Source: Pachyseris speciosa (Eukaryota; Cnidaria; Anthozoa; Scleractinia; Pachyseridae). From it: 64,000 bases of DNA. Shown one piece after another: positions 1 to 52,670 of the stretch (position 1 is the stretch's first letter; the number at the start of each line of letters is the position of its first letter). The position numbers were made by a program, and so were the translations under genes. A model generated the notes under the pieces. It searched no databases. It saw only the letters and a program-made list of their open reading frames with translations, and was not told the origin of the DNA. Location of the stretch: NCBI GenBank assembly GCA_016490735.1, contig JAEMWC010000007.1, forward strand, positions 2,333,501 through 2,397,500, read 5' to 3'.

Positions 1-231
1 AGCACATGTGGTTACATTGTAATTCGAAACAAAAGCCATTTAAAATATACAGGCACTCTGTAAGTTCATGTGGCTACTGCATGCATGCTTTTCGGGCCTA
101 TCCTGCCACCACAGACTTTCATTCACTCTGACAAACAACTGGATTCATGACACATTATATAAGCTACTGTTTAATGGAGTAGCCACAAAAAAACTGAGTA
201 AATGGTGCCCCAATTATTGAATTTTTTCTAG

Positions 232-41062
<40,831 letters not shown>

Positions 41063-42947
41063 GGCATGCCCTGGAGAGCGCTTGGTAAAGTGGAAACACT
41101 TCAATTTCTTACGAACGTCCATGCATGAAACGAGTTGACAAGGAGATACAGCACTGGTGGCTTGATGAATTGAAATTATGAAGAAAAACCATTTTATTTT
41201 AAAGACGATATTCTGATGGTGAGGGCTTGACCATTCTGGAAGTGGTGAGGACTTGCAGAAAATGCTTTTACGTTTGTATTATATTGGGAAAACCGCATTC
41301 CGAACCACAAGAAGACCAATCACTTTGTCACAAAGTGAAAATGAAATACCGTAATGACTGACCTTAACGTTACTCCTTTAAAGCCCAGATATCAGCATTC
41401 ATATTCACCCTACTATTTTCTGTATAATTATTTCTTACAGCGTTGGTGTTTGAAAATTTGTTTCCACATCAATAGTGGCTATTTCATCCATCCATTTCAT
41501 TACCATTATGGCTGATCACGTAGTGATATTTTAAGATGAAATTATGGGGCATTATCGTGGATTGTTAGTAAAACTCGGGAAATCAAAAGAGACTTGTTTG
41601 TCATTGGCAAACGATAAATAATGGCCAAATTTTCTTCAAAACACCTATTTTAGATCACCGTAACTATTCTAAAATGTGTTTGGTTATGCGTAGCTAAGAT
41701 GAAAATGGATACCAGCTTGCTGACGTTTTCAAATTTTTCCTTCTGCCTAAGTTGAACTTGTTAATATGTTACTGCGGCTCTTTTTTCTTTTAAATACGTC
41801 TTACTGACCGAGTTCGAAGTCCGTACTGCTTCGCGCTTGGGCCATAAATCAACGAAAAAACAATGAGCCGTAACTTACAGTATGGGCCGAGAAAACAAGG
41901 TCAGTAAGATGTTTATTATATATCTGAGGTTAATCCGGCAAGCGGGAAAGAAAACTAGTTAAAGTCAAGCGGGCCGTACTGTAGAATACGGCCCGCAAAA
42001 TTGACCAATTACAGAGCGCGTCCTAAGTGAGAGATATAATAAATACAATTATAAATACAAATTTTGTGGCCAAAATATGGGATAATTATCAGGATACCAG
42101 TGCTGTCCCTTTACATTAGTTGGCTGAATGAAAGAAGGAAACTAAACGAAGACAGAATTATTGCTTTCCGGCGTACTTTCGGAATCAGTGAAGACTTGTA
42201 CCTCTGTGTATGTGTGACACGTTGCGAAAATAAGGAGAAAATTGTAATGTGAGGCTCGAGGTGTACTCCATTCCATATTAATGATCATTTTTCGTTGTGC
42301 GATGAGGCGAATGGATTTCCTGTTGAAATGTTTTCGTCCAAACAGACAATTTAGTTCTTATATCTGCACACCATCATGTGTGTGCATCGTCACTTGGAGG
42401 ATAGAAATTAAATATAATGAGAATTTTAATCCTAGGCATGTATTTTAAGCCTTGTTTTCCCGTAGACGGGAAAACGGCAGATGGCTTCCTCGAAAGCTAT
42501 CAAACAAATTGAATCTATTGTAACAAATAGTAGTGATGTTTATTGTGAAAGGATGCAATATGTTTTTGCCCTTCACAGTGTTAAGTAATAAGAGCTGTCA
42601 TTGAAATTATAAATTCAAAAATTGTCACGTTCGTTCTTCACACTAAAGTGTAATTTTCTTCCGTATGATCTGAGGAAACTTTGTGGATTTATTTCCTGGG
42701 AGTGGTAGTCATGGCAATTAGGTAAACAATTTTGAGACGATGTCTGTGGCTCTAAGCTGAAGTAAAACACGAATTAGAATTTCCCTCATAATAATTTATC
42801 ATCAGCTTGTACCGTCAAAAATTAGTAATGGTAATAGGACTGAGTGAAGTACAATTCAGGGAGTAATCGGGTGAGTGATTTCAAATTGGCCGAGCGCGTA
42901 GCGCGAGGCTAATTTGAAATTACGAGCACGAAGCCCGATTACCAATT

Positions 42948-43260
42948 AATTGTGTCAATAACAAAATGCGAGGAACTCTAGAGGTCAACTTTTTAAATTG
43001 TAAAATGTGTATTTGTACAAAATAACCAACGGAAATTGTTGCTATTTTACAAAGCGCGAAAATTGACAACTGACACGACATGGCAGCCACTGCTCAACAT
43101 ACCCAAATAAGGTAATTGTCCGATTTGGCCTGTCCGATTACAAGTGTTTGTAATCGGACAGCTCAAATCGGACAGTTTGGACCTGAAGCAGTCAATTAAG
43201 ACACAAATAAAGGCTGTTACGAACCAATCACATTCGAGCATTTTGTTATTGACACAATTA
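42948..43260. mobile_element. MITE with TAATTGTGTCAATAACAAAATGC ends
   Basis: Left TAATTGTGTCAATAACAAAA and right TTTTGTTATTGACACAATTA are exact inverses over about 23 bp. An internal hairpin is built on GTCCGATTACAAGTGTTTGT / AATCGGACAG. Non-coding. Confidence 0.75.
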
Positions 43261-44024
43261 GCGAATTGGAATCACTGATTTCTGGTGGGTTTTTCTGGTG
43301 ACTAGGCAGTCGGATTAAATATTTATTTAATTCTTTAATAGGATAAAACGTTTGTAGCGATTTGTATTTAAATAGGATTTAAGAGGGCAGTTGATTTTAG
43401 GGATTTGCCCGTAAGTATAGTTTGAAGCCCGTCGAGTAATAGCGGGCCTGTATACCCTGGAAAGGAAAGGACTTATCCAATACGGTGGGGGGCTGGGGGG
43501 GGGGGGGGGATTATTACCCTAGTCATTTCCAGTTAATAAAGACACTCAGAATACGAGTGCCATTCCTAGTGGCCGTGGAGCACAGTAAAATCATAAGTGA
43601 ATAGTGGACACTTAAATTCTTAAGGATAAAAAATATCAATGACTTGCATATAGTAGGGTTCGCCTATGCAAGGACAGAGCCAAGTTCCGTTATGGCCTTC
43701 GTTACGATAACGGCAGCAATAAAAAGCCAAAAAAACGCTAGGCCTCTTGTGCTAGAGTTTCCGAAAATGTGCCTGGTCCAAAGTTTGGGGCTGTCTCTAG
43801 TGCGAGTTGGCGACAATTTTGGGAGTTTAATTCTTAAATGTTAAATAGTTTCGTTATCTTTATGGGAATCGCCTGGATAACACACCGAACTCTTCTCACC
43901 AACATAGTCTATGCAATGGAAGTCTGATGAATTAATTACACAGTTTGAATGGTTATATTGTACAGGAGGTTTTGCCAACAATTTACAAGAGTTGTAGTTT
44001 TTCAAGGAATTTTGTATAGAAACT

Positions 44025-44030
44025 AATAAA
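44025..44030 (+). terminator. Candidate polyadenylation signal for KIF13
   Basis: AATAAA followed within 40 bases by GTATTTGGGTCTTTGGCG and a T-run, the arrangement expected downstream of a cleavage site. It would imply a 3-kb 3' UTR, long but possible. Confidence 0.3.
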
Positions 44031-44866
44031 ATTCAGACTTGAGTATTTGGGTCTTTGGCGTCGTTTTGTTTTTAACTCGGAAACCCGGCAAAATGCTAAT
44101 TTCAAACGGCGATTCCTCTCGTTATCTTGCTGTTAAATATTTCGTGAATTTTCCGCATACCATGTAAACTAAACCTGTACAACCAAAATTACGATCCTAA
44201 AAACGGCCAAATGAAAAACAAATTCCGTCAAGATACCACAAAAGACTAACGAAAGATATACAGAAGAGGAGGGACTTACTCAGTTTTAACAATTTTGTGT
44301 GGGACGAACCGAACAGATTTGGGCAAGATTTCCGCACAGCCCAATTACCTTAATTTCTTAACGCCAGAAATGGCGCTTATGTCTTTGAAATGGATCGTAC
44401 CACGCACTTTTGACAGCCGCCTTGGCGTTTTGACAGCTCTCGCCATTTTCCGACCTTGTTGTTCAACTTGATTGTGTACCATTTACCACAAATTCCCGGA
44501 AATTTCGGTTGGAATGTAAAAAGTAAACGTTTTTTGGTTCGTCCCACTGGAAAATTCCCGGGACAAACGGGAGTTCTGAAGAGGTAGTACTGTTTTCCCG
44601 GTTGGGACGTTCCCGATGGAAATTCGTTTACCATTTACATTGTGGAAGTTTCTATGTTTCGTGCTAGTTTCACTGCTCTTGGCATTTGGCCGAGCGTAAT
44701 CTATCCAATCAGCAAGCTCGACGTGACGATCCGGAAAGTTTAGGCAAATGGTAAACAAAACGTACCATTCCGAACGAAAATTCCCAACCGAAATTTCCGG
44801 AATTTTTTTCTAAATGACAAACAAGCCTTCTCTTTTATATGAGTGGCGGCTTTGCTATCCATAGCC

Positions 44867-45170
44867 ATGGCTGAAGTGAAGGCTTTTAAGTTCTATCGCA
44901 CTGGAGAGGAGAAGGCCACAGAAAGATACAAAGTAAGGATTCAAATCGGTGAAGATCACAAATATATTGTTTCTTTCAAAAGTATTTTGATTGACTTTCT
45001 TGGCCTGAATAACCAGGCCAAGATAATTAGTTTGGGGTCGTTTGACCTGAAACTATCGGCTGGCAAAGGTTAATAGCGAAGCGGAAAATTATGCCATATC
45101 AACTGAACAACAACTGGAGCTGGAATTGGCATTCTTGCTTGGCTCGGATGGAGAAAGCGAGCCAAACGGT
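44867..45170 (+). CDS. Possible first exon(s) of an unidentified gene
   Basis: ATG at 44867 in a good context (CATAGCCATGG) opens MAEVKAFKFYRTGEEKATER YK, then a GTAAGG donor-like site; read through, it continues to 45073 (TAA) as a 69-residue protein. A further stretch (about 45078-45170) reads EAENYAISTEQQLELELAFL LGSDGESEPN in one frame and ends at a strong AACG|GTAAGT donor. The two parts do not join in phase by any simple splice I can see. No family recognised; may be chance. Confidence 0.2.
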
Positions 45171-46179
45171 AAGTGGTCTTAAAAGATCCAAATACGGTAA
45201 AACGAGTCAAAAGCGGAAAGCACACGAGTAGTTATTTGCTTTTGATGTGTTTGCCTGTTTGCGAGTAGGTTCAAGTTTTGATTTCGCTGGTGTATTGTAC
45301 AGAACTGATATGTATTTGTGGACCAGATACAACATTTTAATTTTTCTCAACTGAGAATGTTTCCTGTACTTTTCATGATTTTGCCACGTTCCACACCAAT
45401 GGAAACTAACTATTACATTTCCAGTTAATTATTTTAATGTAAAACAATGGTAATTCATTATTAAAATTACAGTTAACCATAACGGGAAAAAATTAACCGT
45501 TAGCCTATGAGGGCGAAAAATTTAACCGTTAGGCGTAAAAATGCTTAATTTTACCGTTGGCCGTAAAAGCCACTATCCCATTGAAGCCCTCAATTGTGTC
45601 GGTTGATTCTGATTCATTGCGCCGCTTAAATCAATAATTAACCAATCGAAGCCAGATTAACGACTTTGTGTTAACTTGTTGACAGTCGATTTTAAATGCA
45701 ACAAGAACGACAACAGTGCAAAAAACAACAACTTGAGCCTCAACAGCATTTTTATTTACGAGAAAAAAAAATCAACCATGAACGCTCACAAGCTCACAGA
45801 CACAAAACCAGTACAAACAATCTAAGACAACTTCAACTGACAGCTCTTTCCTCTGTCCCCAAATCGTCGGAATTCTGCTTGAGTTACTTTTCTGTATTGC
45901 CTTGATAAAACAAAAACAAACAATCTACAATTAATGAACGTCAGTAACCAGACATATCATTCGTGCTGTAAACCCCAAAATGACTGTCCCAGTTGGTTCA
46001 GTTGTAGCGTTATAGTCACAACTCTGCCAGCTTAACTCATTCTTGGCGGTCATTTTTTACGTGTTTTTTCTGTAATTTTCGAGCGTTTGAGGTCAAGTCG
46101 ATCTGGTTATTCCATATCAGGGGTTACCACGGAGATTTCGTTGGTCCACAACATCGAAGACTCTATCTTTCATGTCACG

Positions 46180-46591
46180 CTTGTCACGCTAGCTGTCGTT
46201 TATTTGTAAACGATCAGTCAGCTACAACTCGGTAGGTATTCGATTTATGTGTGTTTTTCGAGCCATTTTCCACCTCAGAAGCCCCCTGCCTGGCATCATA
46301 AAGCTGGGTTGTTGGGTAGAGACAATCCTCTGGAAGAAGACAGAGGTGAGAAGTAATTTCACACCAAGTGAGCCGGCGAAAGGTTTCGATCGAAGTGAAG
46401 TTGTGTCCCTAGCCATTCTGTGAGTAGAGTTCCGGGACCTGGCATGGCAATTTTGGCGAGTTTTGACTTGTAAATAGTGCAATCGGTGCAATAGTTTGCC
46501 AGCACGACCGGGTTGGTCGACGCAGTTCTAAAAAATATATCCCAGAATTCCTTTGGGTTACAAAGCGAACATGTCAGACCAGTGAGAGCAA
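46180..46591 (-). CDS. Candidate 3' exons of the discoidin/Ly6 gene (uncertain)
   Basis: Two phase-1 acceptors on the - strand: TATTTGATTTCAG before 46591, opening VALTGLTCSLCNPKEFWDIF with an LxCxxC start like the Ly6 exon upstream; and CTCTGTCTTCTTCCAG before 46329, opening EDCLYPTTQLYDARQGASEV and running to TGA at 46216-46214. AATAAA (minus 46204-46199) follows the stop by ten bases. No clear domain; the donor of the first exon is weak. Offered only as the best continuation. Confidence 0.25.
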
Positions 46592-47669
46592 CTGAAATCA
46601 AATAGCGTTACCCAGGTCGGGGCTAAGGAAGTGAGCGGGCAAATTGGAACAGATTGCAAGAAGTTGAGTCGAAGTTTACTACCAATGTGGACTTTTAGCT
46701 TGAAGAGGGTTTTTAGTCTTCAAAACAAAGTTGCTTATTTTTGATGTTGTTCTAGAGCGTTCTTTGGTTTTGCAACAGCATAAGCAGCCATATTCAAGGA
46801 AAATCGGGACTTTCAGTAGGTTTACGGGGTGATAAAGTCTCAGAAACTCAGTATTTGGCAATAATAATCGCTCAGTTCAAACATAGTCCGGGATTTGGAA
46901 AAGTTACAGGTTTTCAAAGCACCGGTCTTCAGTGACCGAAAATTGCAGAAGCCGTCGTCAATGAGTTAAGTTCGAAAGATTGGAATACCTTTTAAAAGGG
47001 AACCTCCACTCTTTACAAAAAATTTACGCTAAATTGTTGAAAATAATTTCTAACTTCCAAATTTTGTATTGAAACGTGGATATAACATTTAAGTGTGCAA
47101 AAAAAATCGATAGCATTATCGCCTATTTTCGCTTTCAAATTTCCCGGGCGCAGCCATTTTGGATTTGATTACGTGTAATGGTTGCAGCTATTGACAGGAA
47201 GCAAATGAAGCAACCCTGGCATCCAAAGGGATGGAATGGAGACAACTAAACAATTCACATTCCCCCAATTCCTCAAGGCCTAATATTGGTGTGCCTGTAT
47301 TTGAGTCTAGAGTCTTTAGACAGAATTCATTTGGACCTCATCTGTCATCGAATCAAATATTAATATAAATCTACTAGCGTCTATCACGAATGCCGTTCTC
47401 TGATTGGCTTCGCTACTCGCTATCAGTTCTGTTGTGAACAGTGTTTAGCGGTTGTCAACAAAATGTCGGCCGCTTCCTTGCGTTTTCGAAGTGTCTGCGA
47501 GGAAGATTTTGTTAAAAATTTACTTGCTTTGTTTTTAACCACAAGTAGATTTATACTAAAACAATTAGATTATTCGCGCTTTATTTCTATGCGTGATAGG
47601 TGATTCGCCTTTCTGCTATCACGCGACAGAAGTGTCGAGCTCTTAATCTACTTGTTAGTTATCGATTAC

Positions 47670-47921
47670 CTGACAAAATCGCCATGCAGCGCGATTTTGT
47701 GCAGAATGCTCTTTCCTTTTTGGTTGACGATTTTCGCAGCAGATAGTCGTAGGTCTCCTTATCTGAACACGAACGTGACACCCTCAAACGCCCCAAGAGG
47801 ACCATTCTTGTTATCGTGCATATCGGGTTCTCTCGGTTGCAGATCTTGTACTCGATGCTGGAGTCACAGTTTCTTAGAGAGTTCGTTCCCGACTCGGAAC
47901 ATATGGGGCACTCGAAGGTTT
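47670..47921 (-). CDS. Discoidin/Ly6 gene exon 4: Ly6/uPAR-like Cys-rich domain
   Basis: A strong acceptor (TTGCTTTATTTCTTTAATAG) opens (E)TFECPICSESGTNSLRNC, DSSIEYKICNRENPICTITR, MVLLGRLRVSRSCSDKETYD, YLLRKSSTKKERAFCTKSRC MAILS. Eight Cys: CxxC start, a C-TITRMVLLGRLRVSRS-C hairpin and a final CxxxxC, which resembles CD59/Ly6 three-finger domains, although the usual CC and C-terminal CN are absent. Phase 1/1. Reading past the donor gives GNR and a stop. Family call is by eye; another small disulfide fold is possible. Confidence 0.6.
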
Positions 47922-50900
47922 CTATTAAAGAAATAAAGCAAAACAAAGACAATGTACACTGTGGCGGAGAACGGGGGAAGGGGGCAAAAGGTAAAGGGGG
48001 GAGTGAGTAAAGCGGGGGGGGGGGGAGAGGAGAAGCCTGTAGGGAGAGAAGTAAGCTGAGATCAGGCGTTCTTTTTCTTTTGTACGGGGAGGGAGAAAAA
48101 GGTACGCCTGATACAGCTACTGTACGAGTCGCCTGCCGCCCCTCGGTTATTTACCTGTCAACAGCGATGTTATCTCGTGTCATACGATAAATGTCAGCCA
48201 ATCAGATTTTACCGGAAATCCATGCGGTTTTCTGCGGCAAGGAAAAGCACTACTATTTTTGGAATAATGCATTGGTGCGTTTTCCCTGTTCAAAACGTCA
48301 AGAAACAAAGAATTCACTAAAAAAATCTGCCGGTTGATTCTTCAGCAGCACGTCTTGCAATAATGGTCAATTGTTGTACAAGGTACTTCCATGTTTTGAC
48401 TTTGCTGTTTCTCTGTGGACCTCGAATGACTCCTCAATCGCGGCAGCACAATCCGCCTTCTTTTGATTTCCGACTTCTTGGTTCCATATATATTCCAGGG
48501 GACTCACCACAATTAAAGATGTTTTGGAATCAGTAGATTGATGCATTTTTTCATCGATTTCGGAAAAACTAGTCAAATGATTCTCTTGCCAAATTCCGTT
48601 GAAAGTACGGCTGAAACGTCTTCTTTTAAGCAAACGACCCTTGAGATGCATTCCATCGGCTCTTCCTTCAAGGATTTGTGAATAAACTCTTGATGAGAGT
48701 AAGTTATAGCTGCATAAAATTCGCCTCCTCAGCCGACATAAACGGCTTATTTGTGTTGAGTTTGCACAGGAAGTCACATGTAAATCAAGTAACCAATCGG
48801 AACGGGGCTCAAAAGACTCTTCTGTTCTACGACCAATCAGAAAAATCTCCAGATTCTAGCTTCTTTGCACGTGATCTTGTAAAGAAATATAACATACCCT
48901 CCTCGCCTCAGCGACATACAAAGAATATAGGGAGAGGGCATGATCTCAGGCTAAGAGAAAAGGGGAGAGGGTTCTAACATGATTTTATAGCTGGTATGTA
49001 TTGGCCAATATGGTATGGTCTTGTAGCTACTTAGATTTGAAACACAGGCATTCATTGTAAGAGCTTCCCATTTTTTATTTTAGGTATTTCTGTTTCCCTA
49101 TTAAGCAATCAAATGTACCATACAAAGTTTACCTACAAATAAATGAGAAAAATCAAGTGTGATTACACACTTTTAATTTCGATTTATCCATTACACAGAA
49201 CGTTTTTATTATGGCGCCCAACAAATTAGTTTCTCTGTTATTTTTATGATAATCAGCCTTACTAGCCTCGTTGTGTACAAAATAGTCCAGTTTCGAGTTC
49301 GCCATGACCGCTGAATAAAAGTACTGAGAACGCATTTGTACAGGGTTAGCCTCGACCTAATTTAAAATATTTACAAATTCCAGCGAGAAGACGACCTGTT
49401 TGCAGTTCTGTCTACTGTTTAATTTTCAAATTTGAGACACCTTCCCGCCGGTTTTTGTGAAAATTTTACTTAAGGTCGAGGCTAACCCTGTACAAATACG
49501 TTCTCAGTGCTTTTATTCAGCGGTCATGGCGAACTCGAAACTGGACTATTCAATAGAATTTTTACTTTAAAGTGATATTTGAAAGGCTAATTAACATACA
49601 TACAAAAGAATAATCAAACTGTTCACCATTATGAAAAAAGTCTATTTAGGAAGAAAAAAATTTTTAAAGTGTAATATTCCCCCGACGAAAATGTCATTTA
49701 TCGTTAGAAAAAAGTATGAATGAAATCAATTATTATTACCTTTGCAGCCGTACAGTTCCACCCTCATGGACGGATGGTGATTCCACTTTATTGGTCGGAA
49801 ACGGATGAAACGAGCCCTGATTGGTGGGTTGAGCGTGTGATAAACCACAGTATCCGAGTCTGTATTTCCCTCAAACATCTGAATCAGGCAATAATGATAA
49901 CGGGTCATTTAACTTATCAGGATCCAGTGTAAGCTTACCGTTGATAGTTTTAGCAACTTAGAGCAGGAAATTCACGAAAAAATGAACTAAGGCGAAATTG
50001 TGTCGCAGGTTGAAATTGGAAAGTCGTGAAGAAGCTTTTCTTTACCCCAAGCACTCCCACTGCTTCAAACCATTCCAACTGAGATCACTCCGATTCAAAA
50101 TCATCAAGTGGTGTGAAACGTTTTTGCTTAAGGTTTCCTTGGATTACCAGCCGTTTACAGGACTTTAACTTTGATGGATCATTACTACCAATTTTCGTAT
50201 GTTGTTAACCTCAGTGATATCAAACAAATGCGCAAATCATTGGTGAACAGGTTTTTCCAACTTTTTCCGGTTAACAGGCTACCATGACAAAACTATAAAC
50301 CGTGAAATCAGCTAGAAACACCCCTAAGTTTAGCTTCAAGCAGCTACCTCAGATAATGTATCAGTCAATTCCAAAAGCGCCCATTTGATTATTTTTTAAG
50401 TCATAACTTCTTCCAAATCTGTGCTCCCCTAAGTTTCAATTAAAATTTCCCATATTTAATTTCGTCCTTGTACAATCAATATGTATATTGGAGGCTGACC
50501 CGGTATCATGTTTATGTATATTTTCAAAAAAATTATTTTAAAAGGTTGGCAGATTTTCATTAAAATATAAATACAAATGTTACCTTTTTTTGTTCTTCCC
50601 CATTCACTAGCTCCTTGTAGAAATCGAAGTCTTCCCACTCATAATTGCTATACGTCAATCTGTATTTGGTTACCCACTCGCCAAATTTTTTTACCCCTTG
50701 GGTCGACACCCCAGTTACTTTGGTGTCGTCATTTCCCAGATCAATCTGCAGCCATATATTATAATCTTTCGTTGCAGCTGCCCATCCTCCCTCCATTGTT
50801 GTCGTTTCTTTAAAATTCAGTCTGGCTTGACTGGACGAAGAATTGATACTGTACTGTGAGGAGGCGCTGATTTGTTCATCAGGGATCGCGCCGTTTTCCA

Positions 50901-51745
50901 TTCCAAGGGCGTTTCGACATTCTGCTTCTGTCAATGGACATACAGCAAATTCAGTAGGGGTTTTATTTAAAGTGTACCAAACCCCAAAATGTTATTTTCG
51001 CTAAAATAAATCACTACACTGTTTCTAAACGCCCTGCGCTTTTCTGCTCCAAAAAAAAAAAACAATTCTTACCTTTTTAAAGGCTGCAAAAGTTACGAAA
51101 TCTAGCCATGATCTGTCACACGACCGAGCTAGTAAGGGGCGTGGTCCATTCCTTATTTGACGCCACGAACTGATTTGCATCGCGGTAAGTCTTTGTAAAC
51201 ATGCATGCAAAGAAGCATCTGACGTCTAATCAGGAATAGACCCATGCCCCTTCTGACTCGGTAGTGTAACAAATGATGCTTAGTTTATCGTAAGTTTTAA
51301 AGGCCATAAAAAAGTTTAAAACTGGAGATGAAGTCTAGATGTTTTTAGAATAAGTATAAAGTGTTATAATGGGAAAATAATTTGAAATCAGGTGAACGCA
51401 AGGAAACGGCTTGAACTGCGTTGCTGGACTTTACTTTATTGCCCCTGGGAACTTGCAACCAACATCTGTTTGCTTAAATAGGCTACACGAGTAGTGTTGC
51501 GTTTGGAGTTAACCTGGTAATGTATAAATCACTTTTAATAACTAAGTCGAAAGGCAGGCAGAGCATTGCCCCTTGCTAGGAAATTGTTCAAGTGCCCACT
51601 TGGGATGAACTGAAGTACCACATCTTTATTAGCCTGTTTTGGGATACGGATGGATAGTTAACCGTCTAGCGAGATTACCTGTATCAGTGCCGCATTGGAC
51701 GACACCAATAGTGATGCATATCAACAAAAATCCCAACAGATACAT
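47670..51745 (-). CDS. Secreted F5/8C (discoidin) plus Ly6/uPAR-like protein
   Basis: Four exons on the - strand join in frame: 51745-51679 (signal peptide), 50927-50584 and 49878-49740 (one F5/8-type-C domain), 47921-47670 (Cys-rich, Ly6/three-finger-like). The assembled protein has about 267 residues before the last visible donor. F5/8C domains bind phospholipids or carbohydrates at the cell surface, so an extracellular adhesion or recognition role is likely (inference). Introns around both domains are phase 1-1, the usual arrangement of shuffled extracellular modules. The 3' end is unresolved: the last exon ends at a donor, no membrane or GPI segment is seen, and candidate downstream exons are weak. 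It runs toward KIF13 (convergent). Confidence 0.7.
48367..48777 (-). other. Open frame of unknown status within the discoidin-gene intron
   Basis: A 136-codon frame with fairly even composition, basic first half (KGRLLKRRRFSRTFNGIWQE). No domain recognised. A GTGAGT donor-like site at about 48503 lies inside. Probably non-coding intron sequence, kept here because of its length. Confidence 0.15.
49281..49550. mobile_element. Foldback MITE (AATAGTCCAGTTTCGAGTTC ends)
   Basis: Left arm 49281-49361 (AATAGTCCAGTTTCGAGTTC ... GGGTTAGCCTCGACC) pairs with right arm 49470-49550 (GGTCGAGGCTAACCC ... GAACTCGAAACTGGACTATT). The spacer is about 110 bases. In the intron between exons 3 and 4 of the discoidin gene. 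Confidence 0.8.
49740..49878 (-). CDS. Discoidin/Ly6 gene exon 3: F5/8C domain, C-terminal third
   Basis: Encodes MFEGNTDSDTVVYHTLNPPI, RARFIRFRPIKWNHHPSMRV, ELYGCK. F.GN.D..TVV....PPI.ARFIR..P..W....MRVELYGC is the canonical end of a discoidin domain; its Cys pairs with the one in exon 2. Phase 0 in, phase 1 out at AAAG|GTAATA. Reading through that donor gives three Asn codons and a stop. Confidence 0.92.
50584..50927 (-). CDS. Discoidin/Ly6 gene exon 2: F5/8C domain, N-terminal two thirds
   Basis: Encodes EAECRNALGMENGAIPDEQI, SASSQYSINSSSSQARLNFK, then GGWAAATKDYNIWLQIDLGN, KVTGVSTQGVKKFGEWVTKY, RLTYSNYEWEDFDFYKELVN. C..ALGMENGAIPD.QI.ASS, WLQIDLG, V.GVSTQG and WVT.YRL.YS are the discoidin signatures. 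Phase 1 in, phase 0 out (AAG|GTAACA). Confidence 0.92.
50968..51370. mobile_element. Long foldback element, copy 2 (degenerate)
   Basis: Shares ACCCCAAAAT near its left end and CACGACCGAGCTAGTAAGGG with 19734-20183; the right end is eroded. In intron 1 of the discoidin gene. Confidence 0.6.
51679..51745 (-). CDS. Discoidin/Ly6 gene exon 1: signal peptide
   Basis: ATG at 51745 opens MYLLGFLLICITIGVVQCGT DT, a classic signal peptide (hydrophobic core LLGFLLICITIGVV, then cleavage region VQC-G). It ends at ACAG|GTAATC in phase 1 and joins the next exon as Glu (G|AA). Confidence 0.75.
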
Positions 51746-51799
51746 CTTCACAGTGGTTTATTCCTTCCTGCCGTACAAAAATAATAATATTATAGATTT

Positions 51800-51815
51800 T
51801 ATTATATATATAGCG
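51800..51815 (-). promoter_or_regulatory. Candidate TATA box of the discoidin gene
   Basis: On the - strand CTATATATATAATAAAA lies about 60 bases upstream of the signal-peptide ATG, leaving room for a short 5' UTR of about 30 bases. The surrounding AT-rich sequence lowers confidence. Confidence 0.3.
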
Positions 51816-51849
51816 ACAATTTTAGGCAATAAACCTTGCAAATAGAATT

Positions 51850-52670
51850 CTATATGTACTATATTTTCACATGTGAAAAAAGCGATACGTCCAATCATCT
51901 TCGCGTACAGCATTCTTCACATGTGAAAATATAACCAATCACCATCCAGAGTAGAATCGCTTAGCCAATCAGAGCAAAGCACTCAAATGGCTTCCGAGAA
52001 GTGCGGGCTTCAACTCAGTGTCCGCTCGAAATTTGTGTTTCAAAAACATGGCTTCGGCTTCCCGTTTTGTTCCACTGGATTTACCGTTAAATGATGTTAT
52101 TGGGACGCAATCGAACAAAAACAAGGGGGTGAACATTCAAGGGGAACATTCAACATTTCTATAAACAGTGTAAGTGAACAGAGTGCGAATTTGTCGTTGC
52201 ACAGCGCGAAGCGCCGCCATCACATGATTGAATCTGACAATGATTAGGGACAAGCGAAAACATTTCACTCTTTGTATTTACAAATTCTCCCGTATTTTTC
52301 AGTTATTCTAAATAGGAAGTGATATTTAAGCTTGTGTAGGCTCTTTGTCTACTTGTTGCTGTCCTGGAAACCGGACATGTTTTTTATTACGCTCTGTCTG
52401 TAGATCAGTCTTGAATTTTTTGCTGTTCTTCATGTAAGCTTATTGAATCGGGAAAAATAAAACTGATTTGAAGTGTAGGTTTAATTCTCGTTATATATAT
52501 AATAAACAAATTGCAACATAGAAAGTGCTTTGTACGGATTTTTATTCACTCGTTGCAAAACTTTAGAAAACTCACTCGTTCGCTGCGCTCACTCGTTCGT
52601 TTTCCCAAGTTTTGCAACTCGTGAATTAAAGTCCGAACGTCGCACTTTCTAATGCCGTAATCTATATATT
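51850..52670. repeat. Probable repeat carrying a short MASASRF-type ORF
   Basis: Begins with paired TTTTCACATGTGAAAA boxes (51865-51880 and 51912-51930), then ATG at 52048 opening MASASRFVPLDLPLNDVIGT QSNKNK..., stop at 52164 (38 codons). I recall MASASRF starts in abundant coral repeats related to tyrosine-recombinase (Crypton-like) genes, unverified. A hairpin follows at about 52520-52650 (AGAAAGTGCTTTGTACGGAT / GTCCGAACGTCGCACTTTCT). Confidence 0.35.

Larger units (their letters stand above)
41063..44050 (+). other. Probable KIF13 3' UTR and downstream repeats
   Basis: No coding region recognised. An AATAAA at 44025-44030 followed by a G/T-rich stretch is a plausible polyadenylation site; another AATAAA at 42038-42043 sits within repeat sequence. 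The interval also holds foldback pieces near 41800-42030 (TCTTACTGACC / GGTCAGTAAGA), a hairpin at about 42865-42942 (CAAATTGGCC / GGCTAATTTG) and a 15-base poly-G at about 43495-43509. Confidence 0.4.
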
